From Rebecca billardiae RCC1528 (taxonomy: Eukaryota > Haptophyta): DNA of 64,000 nucleotides. A program made the position numbers and the translations under genes. Shown piece by piece: positions 21,368-32,361 of the stretch. Where the stretch lies: positions 930,001 to 994,000 of the forward strand of contig OZ251244.1 of NCBI GenBank assembly GCA_965240325.2, in the 5' to 3' direction. Position 1 is the stretch's first letter. Every line of letters starts with the position of its first letter. The notes under the pieces are model-generated. The model was not told the DNA's origin, searched no databases, and was given only the letters and a program-made list of their open reading frames with translations.

Positions 21368-21570
21368 GCATGCTGCTGATGAGATGACTGTCGTCATGCG
21401 CAGTGACGATGATGATGCGACCGCCGCGGACTGAGTCACGACAGTATCGCCGCGAGGCGGCCGCAGCCCTCATCCAGGCCTCGCAGGCGGACGGCTGAAC
21501 GAATTTTTCCGGCGGCGCTACCATCGGCGACGGCTTCATGGGCGGTGACAGTTGGCGGGCGTCAATCTCG

Positions 21571-24357
21571 CCTGCCTGAGCTGTGTGCGTCTCTTATTCT
21601 TAGTAAACTGTACACGGTGAACAGAATGAGAATGGCGGCCAAATGTCCACTTTAGGGTGCCGCCGGCACGACGCGGGCCGGCGGCCTAGTAAGAACCCTG
21701 AGCCGGCGCGGACGGGCACTGGCAGGTGCGCAACCACCCAATACATGCTTCAGACACCGCTCACCAGCCCCTGCCACCTCGTCTTTTCGTCTGTTACTGC
21801 CCGCGACACGCGCGAATGTCATCTCAATCGCCAGTGCGTCGCGCGACCGGGCGGCCGCGCGCGCATGCGGTGCGCAGGCGTCAGATGGCGGAGGTGGAGA
21901 TGCGGTGCGACGCGCATGGACGATCTCGCGCAGACGCACCTCGCTCGCAGGCCCGCTGCCACTGGATGCGCCCGGCTGCACCGTCTTGCTGCGCGCAGTC
22001 GCAGCCGGCCGTTCTTGTCGACGGTGTTGGTGCGCTTCTTCATGATCTTGCCCACGATCACCTGCTTGGCGGCCTGCTCGACGCGGCCAGCTCGCGGCAT
22101 GCTCGTTCCGCGTCTGTTCGAGCACAGCCCGCCCGGCCGGCACGTGCGGTCGCGGAACGTGTTGCCGATGATCTTGCCGTCGTGCTCCGACCCTTGTGTG
22201 CTCGCGCGGTGCAGCGCGCCGCCGAGTCGCACGATGGCGCGAAGGGCGATGGCGACGACCACGTGCGGGTAGCACGCGACCGTGCTCGTCCACCGCTTGA
22301 GCTCGCGCGCATACGCGCACCAGGCGTTGAGCGCAGCAAGCACCATCACCTTCACCTCAGCGGCGGTCGTCGGACGCCGCCGACGAGTTCGCGCACCACG
22401 CGTGAGCTGCGGCTGCTGCGGTGCCTGAGCAGCGTTGGCGTAGCCCTCGCACGGCACGATGGCGTCACGCGCGTGCTGCATCCTCTGCTGGGCGTGGCCC
22501 TGGCCCTGGCGGTACCTGGCCGCACGCGGCGCGCACTACGGCCTCGTCGTGTCCACTTTGCGTCTGCCGACGGCTCGGTCCACACAGTGATCGTCAGCCC
22601 TGCCGCCCTGGGCTCCGCGGCCGTGCAGCGCCACTGTGTGCGACGATCGCATCGATATGACTCACAGCGACTCACGCGTACGTGTGTCGTGGTAGTATGG
22701 CAGCGTCATGCAGGGCATCAGACGACTGATGACGAGGCCTCCTGCCCGAAGCGCACGGGCCCGCGGAGCCTGGATGAAAGTCGAAAGACATGATCGGCTC
22801 GTCCGGACGCGCGCAATGCGCATCCGATCACGCTGCTCGTCGCGCCCAGATTCTGCGCGCTGCTCGCCATGATGATGACGAACGAAGCACGGACTCCTGC
22901 AGGCCGAGGTGCTCAACGGCGCGCTTACTGCGTCGGCGACAGGATCCTCCATCAGCTCCCGCCCTTGTCGCAGCAGGGCACGGCTGAGGGTCACACCCGC
23001 TGATGGCCCTGCCCGCCTCGAGCTGCATCCACGAGCGCACATCAGAATGCGCGCTCGCGATCGCCCACATCAGAGAGCGCATCACTCCCGACGCTCACCC
23101 CGGCGGTACGATGTAGCCCGGTGGGGCGCTGATCACTGCCATCAGCTTCGCCGCCACGCCGCTGTCCATCCTCGGGATCTGGTGCTCTGCGAGCACTGGC
23201 CAGTGTCGAGCTGCGCTGCTCACCACGCGCCCGCCCTCAGATTGATCCGGCGCGCAACGAAAGAGAAGAGAGAGCTGCACTGCCGAGCGAACGGCGCGGC
23301 CTCGTATCGCACCTGGTACTGCTCCGGCAGTGTTCTGTCACCCGCCGCGGCCTTCGGCGCCTCCTGCTGGTGCTTCAGCTTGAGTTGCGGCGACTGCACC
23401 ATCTCACCTCTGCGCGAGCGCGCCGGAGAGGTTGCGCAGCAGGGGACATCGCGCGAGATTGGCCGGTCAATGCCGGTTGCAAATTCAAGGGAGGGTGCGC
23501 GCATGTGTCTCCCTCCCATTCGGCCCGTTTCGCGAGACATCGACCGAAGGTTTCCGGGACGCCGCGCAGGTGCGCGCGCGAGGTGGCATGACAGCCGCAC
23601 ACCGCGGGCACCGTCCGCAGCTTGCTGCCACGCGCGTTGTAGCGCCGCTTCGTCTTCTCGACCGAGTTCGGGGATGCAATGGGTCGTGTCACCCGCCTCG
23701 CCGTCTTGGTCTGCTCTCTCGAGATCGAGTGTGACGTCGGTCATGGACACCTGATGGGCGGGCACTGAGGGATGGCGGCGGGCCGCCGCAATCCGCCATC
23801 TTGCCCTTTGTGGCCGCTCGAGGGGGGGCTTCTAAAGTAGACATTTTGATTTTTGAGGTAGTCCATCTGTTCACTGTGTATATTTAACGACGTGGTATGC
23901 AACGGGCAAGCGTCAGGCTCAGAGTGCAGCAGACACATATAGAATGCGTCCGCGCCTTCCGACCAGGTCAGGCAGTGCGCCACCCGCAGCCCTGCCCCCC
24001 TACGGGAGCGGGGGCGGGATGGAGCACCGCCTCGGCCTTGTATATATATATGCTCACCCTCATCCAAGTGCTCCGGAAGGCGCTCGGCCGCGGCGGCATC
24101 TCGGCCGTCGCCGCCGCGTGCCCCAGGCCGAGGCGGTGCTCCATCCCGGCCCCGCTCCCGTAGGGGGGCAGGGCTGCGGGTGGCGCACTGTCTGACCTGG
24201 ACGGAAGGCGCGGACGCATTCTATGTGTCTGTTGCACTCTGAGCCTGACGCTTGTCCGATGCTGCCACGTCGTTAAATATATATGCTCGCGGTAGAATAC
24301 CGCGTGGACCGCTACAGTTTACTAAGAATAAGAGACGCACACTGCAGCTCAGGCAGG
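21571..24357. mobile_element. Possible decayed DNA transposon bounded by inverted repeats
   Basis: The left repeat 21571-21612 (CCTGCCTGAGCTG to TAGTAAACTGTA) and the right repeat 24313-24357 are reverse complements, identical over most of their length except for a 3-bp CAG insertion in the right copy. They enclose about 2.8 kb with broken open frames and a nested foldback element. No target-site duplication or transposase domain was recognised, so the call rests on the repeats alone. Confidence 0.4.
23885..24281. mobile_element. Foldback/MITE-like element with ~150-bp inverted arms
   Basis: The left arm begins TTTAACGACGTGG near 23885 and runs to about 24035. The right arm, about 24133-24281, is its reverse complement with roughly nine in ten bases matching, ending CCACGTCGTTAAA. 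Both outer ends abut TA-rich sequence (TATA on the left, TATATA on the right), compatible with a TA-type target site. The ~100-bp centre carries no gene. Related sequence recurs at 39498-39740 and more faintly at 52110-52190, so this is a dispersed non-autonomous family. Confidence 0.75.
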
Positions 24358-25688
24358 ACAGTACCAAGGCCCGCCTTATCCGGGACTTTATTTAGCCTAG
24401 TGACTGTGATGAATTATAGTGATGACGATGACGACGTAGAGGTTGAGGACTTGTGCCAAATACAGCATTCACAATTGGCCCGATAGCAAGCATTCTACTA
24501 TGTAAACTTATTAGACGGGTAATCCTGCCCCTCGCGCCACGCTGCTGCAACTCGAGCCAGGTCACTACTGTGCTGGGAAATATCCGATATCGCAACAATA
24601 ACTTATTGCAGCAAATAAATACACTATTTATTATATTTACATACAAATACCGCAAAAAACATTCCAGATGAAATCGGAAGTATCCTCACGAACGACGTGT
24701 ACATTTCGGATTTCCGTATTGATTTCCTTAATCGCGCAAGTATGCATTGTTGATTTGTCAGCTCCGCGGCCCCAAGGCTTGCTTGCGCGCGCTTTGGCCG
24801 CCGCCGCCGGCCGCCATTCACGCCTTATTAACCAAGTGTGCACGTTTAAACATAGTAAACTGTACTCATTCTATGATTTAACGACACAGGTAGGACGACG
24901 CGGGTCTCCTGATTCGTCGGCGGCAGTGTCCGATCGTCGACACGAAGTCGGTGTCTTCCAAGTTACACGGTGGAGTGGTTTTCAGGTTTCCAAAGGCACC
25001 TGGGTGTGCACCAGTCGTTCCGGACTGGGCAAACAAACAACGACCTGAATCCGTCGACCACGATGTCGACGACCATCTCCGCGCCCGCACCAGGGCAGCG
25101 CCACCAGCCGAAGACCCTCAAGAATTCGATCCTAGCCGCGACCATGCGCGTCACAAAGCCAACCTGCTCCCCGCTGCTTGCGTTCGGGGGCGCGGCCGCC
25201 GAGACTGAGTACTCGCGGCTGCTCGTCGAGCTCACAAACTCCTGTGCACCGCGAGGATGATGGCGTCGCGCCTTGCCCCCGCCCCGCTGTTGACCGCCCC
25301 GCCGAGGGCCGCAACTGCATGGGCAATTTAATCGCTGACGGCTGATAGCTTGGCTTATAAGTAGCTGCAGACACCCATGTACGTCGCGGTGGTTGTCTGG
25401 GCCGCGCTGGCTACGACCTCGTCGTCGGCAAGCGCTCCTCGAGCATCTTGGAAGCACTACATGGCCACGTTTTACTCGATGGCTCCCGCGCGGTCGTCGT
25501 GCGGAGCGAATCGCTTCGTCTCGCGCTTGCGTCGGCACTTGCGATCCAGAGCGAATCGCGCCAACGTGCTTGGCGCGCGGCGATCGACGCCGAGGTGCTA
25601 CGACACATCGCAATCGCGCGCGCACATGCAGCGCGGAGCTGTTCCAGACCTCAAAGCCAAGATGTTACGGCGAACAGGTCACCCCTGC

Positions 25689-25794
25689 GCTCCTTGGTGC
25701 TACCGCTCCTGGGTGCTACCGCTCCTTGGTGCTACCGCCCCAGGACAGAATTAAAAATGGGCGGGGGGGTGTGGGGGGGCGCAGCCCCCCCACA
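25689..25794. repeat. 16-bp tandem triplet and GC hairpin at the satellite border
   Basis: Three tandem copies of GCTCCTTGGTGCTACC occupy 25689-25736 (one substitution in the middle copy). At 25770-25794 TGTGGGGGGGC and GCCCCCCCACA form a perfect 11-bp stem around a GCA loop, preceded by a run of seven G. The two lie just before the satellite array begins. Confidence 0.7.
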
Positions 25795-25894
25795 ATGAGT
25801 CGATCGGAGGGCGTTTGCAGATAGGAGCGCGGAGTAGCTGGCTTCCGCTCGGAGCAAGATGGCTGAAAGCCTTTAACTGGCTGCTTGAGCCGAT

Positions 25895-28800
25895 ACGACG
25901 AGCCGATCAGCAGCACTGGCGCGGGCTGGGACAAGTGCCCAGCTGTATATCCCAGCTAGATGTATCCTCATCAACTGAAACCGCGTAACCTGTGCCTGGG
26001 TGCCAAAGCTGAGACGATGATGAGCTGAGCAGCAGCAGTCTTGCGGGCTGGGGCACGTGCCCAGGGGTGGGTACCCGATGCCCTCAAAACCACGTAACCT
26101 GTGCCTGGGTGCCAAAGCTGAGACGATGATGAGCCGAGCAGCAGCAGTCGCGCGGGCGACGGTCGCGCGTGCCCAGGGGTTGATACCCGATGCCCTCAAA
26201 ACCATGTCACCTGTGCCTGGGTGCCAAAGCTGAGACGATGATGAGCCGAGCAGCAGCAGTCACGCGGGCGGCGGTCGCGCGTGCCCAGGGGTGGATACCC
26301 GATGCCCTCAAAACCATGTAACCTGTGCCTGGGTGCCAAAGCTGAGACGATGATGAGCCGAGCAGCAGCAGTCGCGCGGGCGGCGGTCGCGCGGGCCCAG
26401 GGGTGGATACCCGATGCCCTCAAAACCACGTAACCTGTGCCTGGGTGCCAAAGCTGAGACGATGATGAGCTGAGCAGCAGCAGTCGCGCGGGCTGGGGCG
26501 CGTGCCCAGGGGTGGATACCCGATGCCCTCAAAACCACGTAACCTGTGCCTGGGTGCCAAAGCTGAGACGATGATGAGCCGAGCAGCAGCAGTCGCGCGG
26601 GCTGGGTCACGTGCCCAGGGGTGGATACCCGATGCCCTCAAAACCACGTAACCTGTGCCTGGGTGCCAAAGCTGAGACGATGATGAGCCGAGCAGCAGCA
26701 GTCGCGCGGGCTGGGGCACGTGCCCAGGGGTGGATACCCGATGCCCTCAAAACCATGTAACCTGTGCCTGGGTGCCAAAGCTGAGACGATGATGAGCCGA
26801 GCAGCAGCAGTCGCGCGGGCTGGGGCACGTGCCCAGCGGTGGATACCCGATGCCCTCAAAACCACGTAACCTGTGCCTGGGTGCCAAAGCTGAGACGATG
26901 ATGAGCCGAGCAGCGGCAGTCGCGCGGGCGGCGGTCGCGCGTGCCCAGGGGTGGATACCCGATGCCCTCAAAACCACGTAACCTGTGCCTGGGTGCCAAA
27001 GCTGAGACGATGATGAGCCGAGCAGCAGCAGTCGCGCGGGCTGGGTCACGTGCCCAGGGGTGGATACCCGATGCCCTCAAAACCACGTAACCTGTGCCTG
27101 GGTGCCAAAGCTGAGACGATGATGAGCGGAGCAGCAGCACGGTCGCGCGGGCGGCGGTCGCGCGTGCCCAGGGGTGGATACCCGATGCCCTCAAAACCAT
27201 GTAACCTGTGCCTGGGTGCCAAAGCTGAGACGATGATGAGCCGAGCAGCAGCAGTCGCGCGGGCGGCGGTCGCGCGTGCCCAGGGGTGGATACCCGATGC
27301 CCTCAAAACCATGTAACCTGTGCCTGGGTGCCAAAGCTGAGACGATGATGAACCGAGCAGCAGCAGTCGCGCGGGCTGGGGCACGTGCCCAGGGGTGGAT
27401 ACCCGATGCCCTCAAAACCACGTAACCTGTGCCTGGGTGCCAAAGCTGAGACGATGATGAGCTGAGCAGCAGCAGTGAGTGCAGCAGTCGCGCGGGCTGG
27501 GGCACGTGCCCAGGGGTGGATACCCGATGCCCTCAAAACCATGTAAGCTGTGCCTGGGTGCCAAAGCTGAGACGATGATGAGCCGAGCAGCAGCAGTCGC
27601 GCGGGCGGCGGTCGCGCGTGCCCAGGGGTGGATACCCGATGCCCTCAAAACCACGTAACCTGTGCCTGGGTGCCAAAGCTGAGACGATGATGAACCGAGC
27701 AGCAGCAGTCGCGCGGGCCGGGGCACGTGCCCAGGGGTGGATACCCGATGCCCTCAAAACCATGTAACCTGTGCCTGGGTGCCAAAGCTGAGACGATGAT
27801 GAGCTGAGCAGCAGCAGTCTTGCGGGCTTTAGGGGCACGTGCCCAGGGGTGGATACCCGATGCCCTCAAAACCACGTAACCTGTGCCTGGGTGCCAAAGC
27901 TGAGACGATGCTGAGCGGAGCAGCAGCAGTCGCGCGGGCGGCGGTCGCGCGTGCCCAGGGGTGGATACCCGATGCCCTCAAAACCATGTAACCTGTGCCT
28001 GGGTGCCAAAGCTGAGACGATGATGAGCCGAGCAGCAGCAGTCGCGCGGGCGGCGGTCGCGCGTGCCCAGGGGTGGATACCCGATGCCCTCAAAACCATG
28101 TAACCTGTGCCTGGGTGCCAAAGCTGAGACGATGATGAACCGAGCAGCAGCAGTCGCGCGGGCTGAAGCACGTGCCCAGGGGTGGATACCCGATGCCCTC
28201 AAAACCACGTAACCTGTGCCTGGGTGCCAAAGCTGAGACGATGATGAGCTGAGCAGCAGCAGTGAGTGCAGCAGTCGCGCGGGCTGGGGCACGTGCCCAG
28301 GGGTGGATACCCGATGCCCTCAAAACCATGTAAGCTGTGCCTGGGTGCCAAAGCTGAGACGATGATGACCCGAGCAGCAGCAGTCGCGCGGGCGGCGGTC
28401 GCGCGTGCCCAGGGGTGGATACCCGATGCCCTCAAAACCATGTAACCTGTGCCTGGGTGCCAAAGCTGAGACGATGATGAACCGAGCAGCAGCAGTCGCG
28501 CGGGCTGGGGCACGTGCCCAGGGGTGGATACCCGATGCCCTCAAAACCACGTAACCTGTGCCTGGGTGCCAAAGCTGAGACGATGATGAGCTGAGCAGCA
28601 GCAGTGAGTGCAGCAGTCGCGCGGGCTGGGGCACGTGCCCAGGGGTGGATACCCGATGCCCTCAAAACCATGTAAGCTGTGCCTGGGTGCCAAAGCTGAG
28701 ACGATGATGAGCCGAGCAGCAGCAGTCGCGCGGGCGGCGGTCGCGCGTGCCCAGGGGTGGATACCCGATGCCCTCAAAACCACGTAACCTGTGCCTGGGT

Positions 28801-29975
28801 GCCAAAGCTGAGACGATGATGAACCGAGCAGCAGCAGTCGCGCGGGCCGGGGCACGTGCCCAGGGGTGGATACCCGATGCCCTCAAAACCATGTAACCTG
28901 TGCCTGGGTGCCAAAGCTGAGACGATGATGAGCTGAGCAGCAGCAGTCTTGCGGGCTTTAGGGGCACGTGCCCAGGGGTGGATACCCGATGCCCTCAAAA
29001 CCACGTAACCTGTGCCTGGGTGCCAAAGCTGAGACGATGCTGAGCGGAGCAGCAGCAGTCGCGCGGGCGGCGGTCGCGCGTGCCCAGGGGTGGATACCCG
29101 ATGCCCTCAAAACCATGTAACCTGTGCCTGGGTGCCAAAGCTGAGACGATGATGAGCCGAGCAGCAGCAGTCGCGCGGGCGGCGGTCGCGCGTGCCCAGG
29201 GGTGGATACCCGATGCCCTCAAAACCATGTAACCTGTGCCTGGGTGCCAAAGCTGAGACGATGATGAACCGAGCAGCAGCAGTCGCGCGGGCTGAAGCAC
29301 GTGCCCAGGGGTGGATACCCGATGCCCTCAAAACCACGTAACCTGTGCCTGGGTGCCAAAGCTGAGACGATGATGAGCTGAGCAGCAGCAGTGAGTGCAG
29401 CAGTCGCGCGGGCTGGGGCACGTGCCCAGGGGTGGATACCCGATGCCCTCAAAACCATGTAAGCTGTGCCTGGGTGCCAAAGCTGAGACGATGATGACCC
29501 GAGCAGCAGCAGTCGCGCGGGCGGCGGTCGCGCGTGCCCAGGGGTGGATACCCGATGCCCTCAAAACCATGTAACCTGTGCCTGGGTGCCAAAGCTGAGA
29601 CGATGATGAGCAGAGCAGCAGCAGTCGCGCGGGCTGGGTCACGTGCCCAGGGGTGGATACCCGATGCCCTCAAAACCACGTAACCTGTGCCTGGTTGCCA
29701 AAGCTGAGACGATGATGAACCGAGCAGCAGCAGTCGCGCGGGCCGGGGCACGTGCCCAGGGGTGGATACCCGATGCCCTCAAAACCATGTAACCTGTGCC
29801 TGGGTGCCAAAGCTGAGACGACGATGAGCTGAGCAGCAGCAGTCTTGCGGGCTTTAGGGGCACGTGCCCAGGGGTGGATACCCGATGCCCTCAAAACCAC
29901 GTAACCTGTGCCTGGGTGCCAAAGCTGAGACGATGATGAGCCGAGCAGCAGGCAGCAGTCGCGCGGACTGGCGCG
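25895..29975. repeat. Satellite array of 36 monomers of ~109-121 bp with higher-order structure
   Basis: The landmark ACCTGTGCCTGGGTGCCAAA recurs 36 times, first at 25988 and last at 29903. Spacings are almost all 109, 112 or 121 bp. The three classes differ by an alternative GGCTGGGGCACGTGCCC versus GGCGGTCGCGCGTGCCC block and by a 12-bp GTGAGTGCAGCA insertion. Monomers are otherwise nearly identical; the first (about 25895-25987) is degenerate. Each lacks stops on the minus strand over most of its length, giving many overlapping ~100-aa open frames, but because the unit is not a multiple of three these are not a repeat protein. Ten-monomer blocks of 1,129 bp repeat from about 27.3 to 29.6 kb. 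Confidence 0.95.
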
Positions 29976-30114
29976 CTTGCAGATTAGGCGGTGCAAATTC
30001 TTACAGCCTGCGCCGCTAAGTCGTATGGAAATTTTCAAGTGAGCATCAATGGAGTTGTTGTCATCGCGCATAGATTCATCACGCCGGAAAAAAACTGATG
30101 TGCACCGCTGTCTG

Positions 30115-31215
30115 TTCAAAATAAAGTCGCACGGAAAAGGAGCGCGAGCAAACGCGCTGAAAACATTCGCTCCTGCTTTCTGAATTCCTTTCTATCCGTG
30201 CTGAAAACTGAGCGGATGCGCATCCTTAGCTCAAGTTTCGGCCGAAAATATCGGCACACTGCTGTCAGTCCAAAAGTCGCTCGGAAAGGAGCGGGAGCAT
30301 ACATGGCTGGAAAGCTCCGCTGAAAACATTCGCTCCCTTTCGGCCTGCTTCAAATCAGTGCTGAAAAACTGAGCGGATGCATCCTTAGCTCAAGTTTCGG
30401 CCGAAAATATCGGCACACTGCTGTCAGTCCAAAAGTCGCTCGGAAAGGAGCGGGAGCATACATGGCTGGAAAGCTCCGCTGAAAACATTCGCTCCCTTTC
30501 TGCCTGCTTCAAATCAGTGCTGAAAAACTGAGCGGATGCATCCTTAGCTCAAGTTTCGGCCGAAAATATCGGCACACTGCTGTCAGTCCAAAAGTCGCTC
30601 GAAAAAGGAGCGGGAGCATACATGGCTGGAAAGCTCCGCTGAAAACATTCGCTCCCTTTCTGCCTGCTTCAGATCTGTGCTGAAAAACTGAGCGGATGCA
30701 TCCTTAGCTCAAATTCCGGCCGAAAATATCGGCACACTGCGGTCAGTCCAAAAGTCGCTCGAAAAAGGAGCGGGAGCATTCATGGCTGGAAAGCTCCGCC
30801 GAAAACATTCGCTCCCTTTCTGCCTGCTTCAAATCAGTGCTGAAAAACTGAGCGGATGCATCCTTAGCTCAAGTTTCGGCCGAAAATATCGGCACACTGC
30901 GGTCAGTCCAAAAGTCGCTCCAAAAAGGAGCGGGAGCATTCATGGCTGGAAAGCTCCGCTGAAAACATTCGCTCCCTTTCTGCCTGCTTCAGATCTGTGC
31001 TGAAAACTGAGCGGATGCACCCTTAGCTCAAATTCCGGCCGAAAATATCGGCACACTGCGGGCAGTTCAAAAGTCGCTCGAAAAAGGAGCGGGAGCATTC
31101 GTGGCTGGACAGCTCCGCCGAAAACATTCGCTCCCTTTTTGCCTGCTTCAAATCCGTGCTAAAACTGAGCGGGTGCATCCCCGGCTCATATCCCGCCGAA
31201 AATATCTGGCTGCTA
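30115..31215. repeat. Second tandem array, ~159-160 bp monomers, about seven copies
   Basis: The landmark TATCGGCACACTG recurs near 30250, 30409, 30568, 30728, 30888 and 31047, with a diverged copy near 31204. The unit contains GAAAACATTCGCTCCCTTT, TGAGCGGATGCATCCTTAGCTCAA and CCGAAAATATCGG. Copies at both ends are the most diverged, typical of tandem arrays homogenised in the middle. It shares no obvious sequence with the adjacent 109-bp satellite and is noticeably more AT-rich. Confidence 0.92.
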
Positions 31216-31329
31216 CCTAGGTCATGATTCTCGCGCGCACGCGAGAGTTGCCTTTCTGTAACTATTTGACTGAGCAACCAGAAGCAATCACAACGCCATT
31301 CCTCCATCGCAATCAACGATGATGCGCAC

Positions 31330-31880
31330 GCACGACCGCACGTGATAGTGACCGTACAATATACTTATTTTATTTTAAATAGCGGAAATACCAGTGTAGT
31401 ATTATTGTCTGATCATATTCGAGAGGAAATTAGTTATTTTATTCATTATTTTAATTAATGTACATCGATCGCTGATTTTCGTTCGGGTATTACTTATGAA
31501 GGACCGATATATATATGTAATAAAACTTATTTTTAATTTTGTTAACAACTGCTGCCATTATGTTTGCGAATAATTATATTTTATTGGCAACTACTGCCAT
31601 GATTTAAAATAGCATAACATTTAAAACGAATGGTAGAGTTCATATTATAAATGTGGTCTGGATAAGTTATTTTATTCCTAAAACATTTCCATCAGAGAAG
31701 TCAGAAGATAGCCAGCAGTTACTGTAGCTGGTTAATTTTAGTAGTGTAATTAAAATGTATATATGGTATGATTTTAAATAGGCCGTTCCACGCTCTAAAT
31801 AGGGGAAAGGGGTACGTCTGGCCGAATCTGTAGCTAAAATGCCTACCCATTTAGAGCCTTTGGCACAACCCCTCAACCTC
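31330..31880. other. AT-rich block beside the satellite arrays
   Basis: About 550 bp that by eye is around 30% GC in a genome otherwise about 70%. It has runs such as TTATTTTATTTTAAATA and no open frame of note. A diverged direct repeat (AACAACTGCTGCCATTATG at about 31544 and GGCAACTACTGCCATGATT at about 31586) and, at its right edge, a weak inverted repeat (GCTCTAAATAGG near 31791, CCATTTAGAGCC near 31848) are present. The remaining 31881-32361 is a gene-free stretch with CTAGTA repeats downstream of the armadillo gene. Confidence 0.75.
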
Positions 31881-32361
31881 CTCATGACGACTGCTAGTGC
31901 TACTACACGTATACGCTACTAGTCGCGTTACAGATATGATTGCTGCTAGTGGCGCCGCTATATGTAGCGCGCAGCTACGCGCGCGCCATGATGCTGCAGC
32001 ATGCGCTGCTGGCATCCTGATGGCAGTGATCCGGGTCGCGTCGTCAGCATCGCGCGCGCATCGTCAGCGCATCATCATCAGTCAGCCGCAGCGCGCGCGC
32101 GCGCAGGCCGTAGGCCGTGTAGGCGTGCTGATTATTATTCACCGTGATAGGCTGCTGCGCGTATATCGTCGCGCGTCTACTAGTAGTACTAGTACTAGTG
32201 GCGCGCGGACTGTGAAGCAGCAGCAGCAGTCTAATGACGCGACGAGGGACGCGGCGCGCGCGCGCAGCGCGATGGATGATCAGCTAGCGCGCACTCGCTC
32301 GTCAGCGGGCCGCGGCCGCGCCGCGCCGCGAGCCGGCGCCGCCCGACGTCACTCGCGACCG

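Larger units (their letters stand above)
21304..25894. other. 4.6-kb gene-poor, repeat-bearing region
   Basis: No gene could be supported. It holds an inverted pair of ~42-bp repeats (21571-21612 and 24313-24357) enclosing 2.8 kb, a foldback element (23885-24281), an AT-richer block (about 24380-24900) and, at the satellite border, a 3 x 16-bp tandem repeat (25689-25736) and an 11-bp perfect hairpin (25770-25794). Short open frames at 23220-23765 (minus) and 25379-25700 (plus, one frame reading EALHGHVLLDGSRAVVV) have protein-like stretches but no recognisable domain. They may be remnants of transposon genes or gene fragments. Confidence 0.5.

Noticed and set aside
23220-23765. Minus-strand frame as a transposase gene
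   Set aside because: Some protein-like stretches but no DDE/DDD motif or zinc finger could be identified, and alternative frames look equally plausible.
25873-30119. Many overlapping ~75-114-aa minus-strand frames over the satellite
   Set aside because: They repeat the same peptide in shifting frames because the 109-121 bp unit is not a multiple of three; no single repeat protein is encoded.
25895-31215. CRISPR array
   Set aside because: The whole unit is repeated with no unique spacers, monomers are too long, and the genome is eukaryotic.
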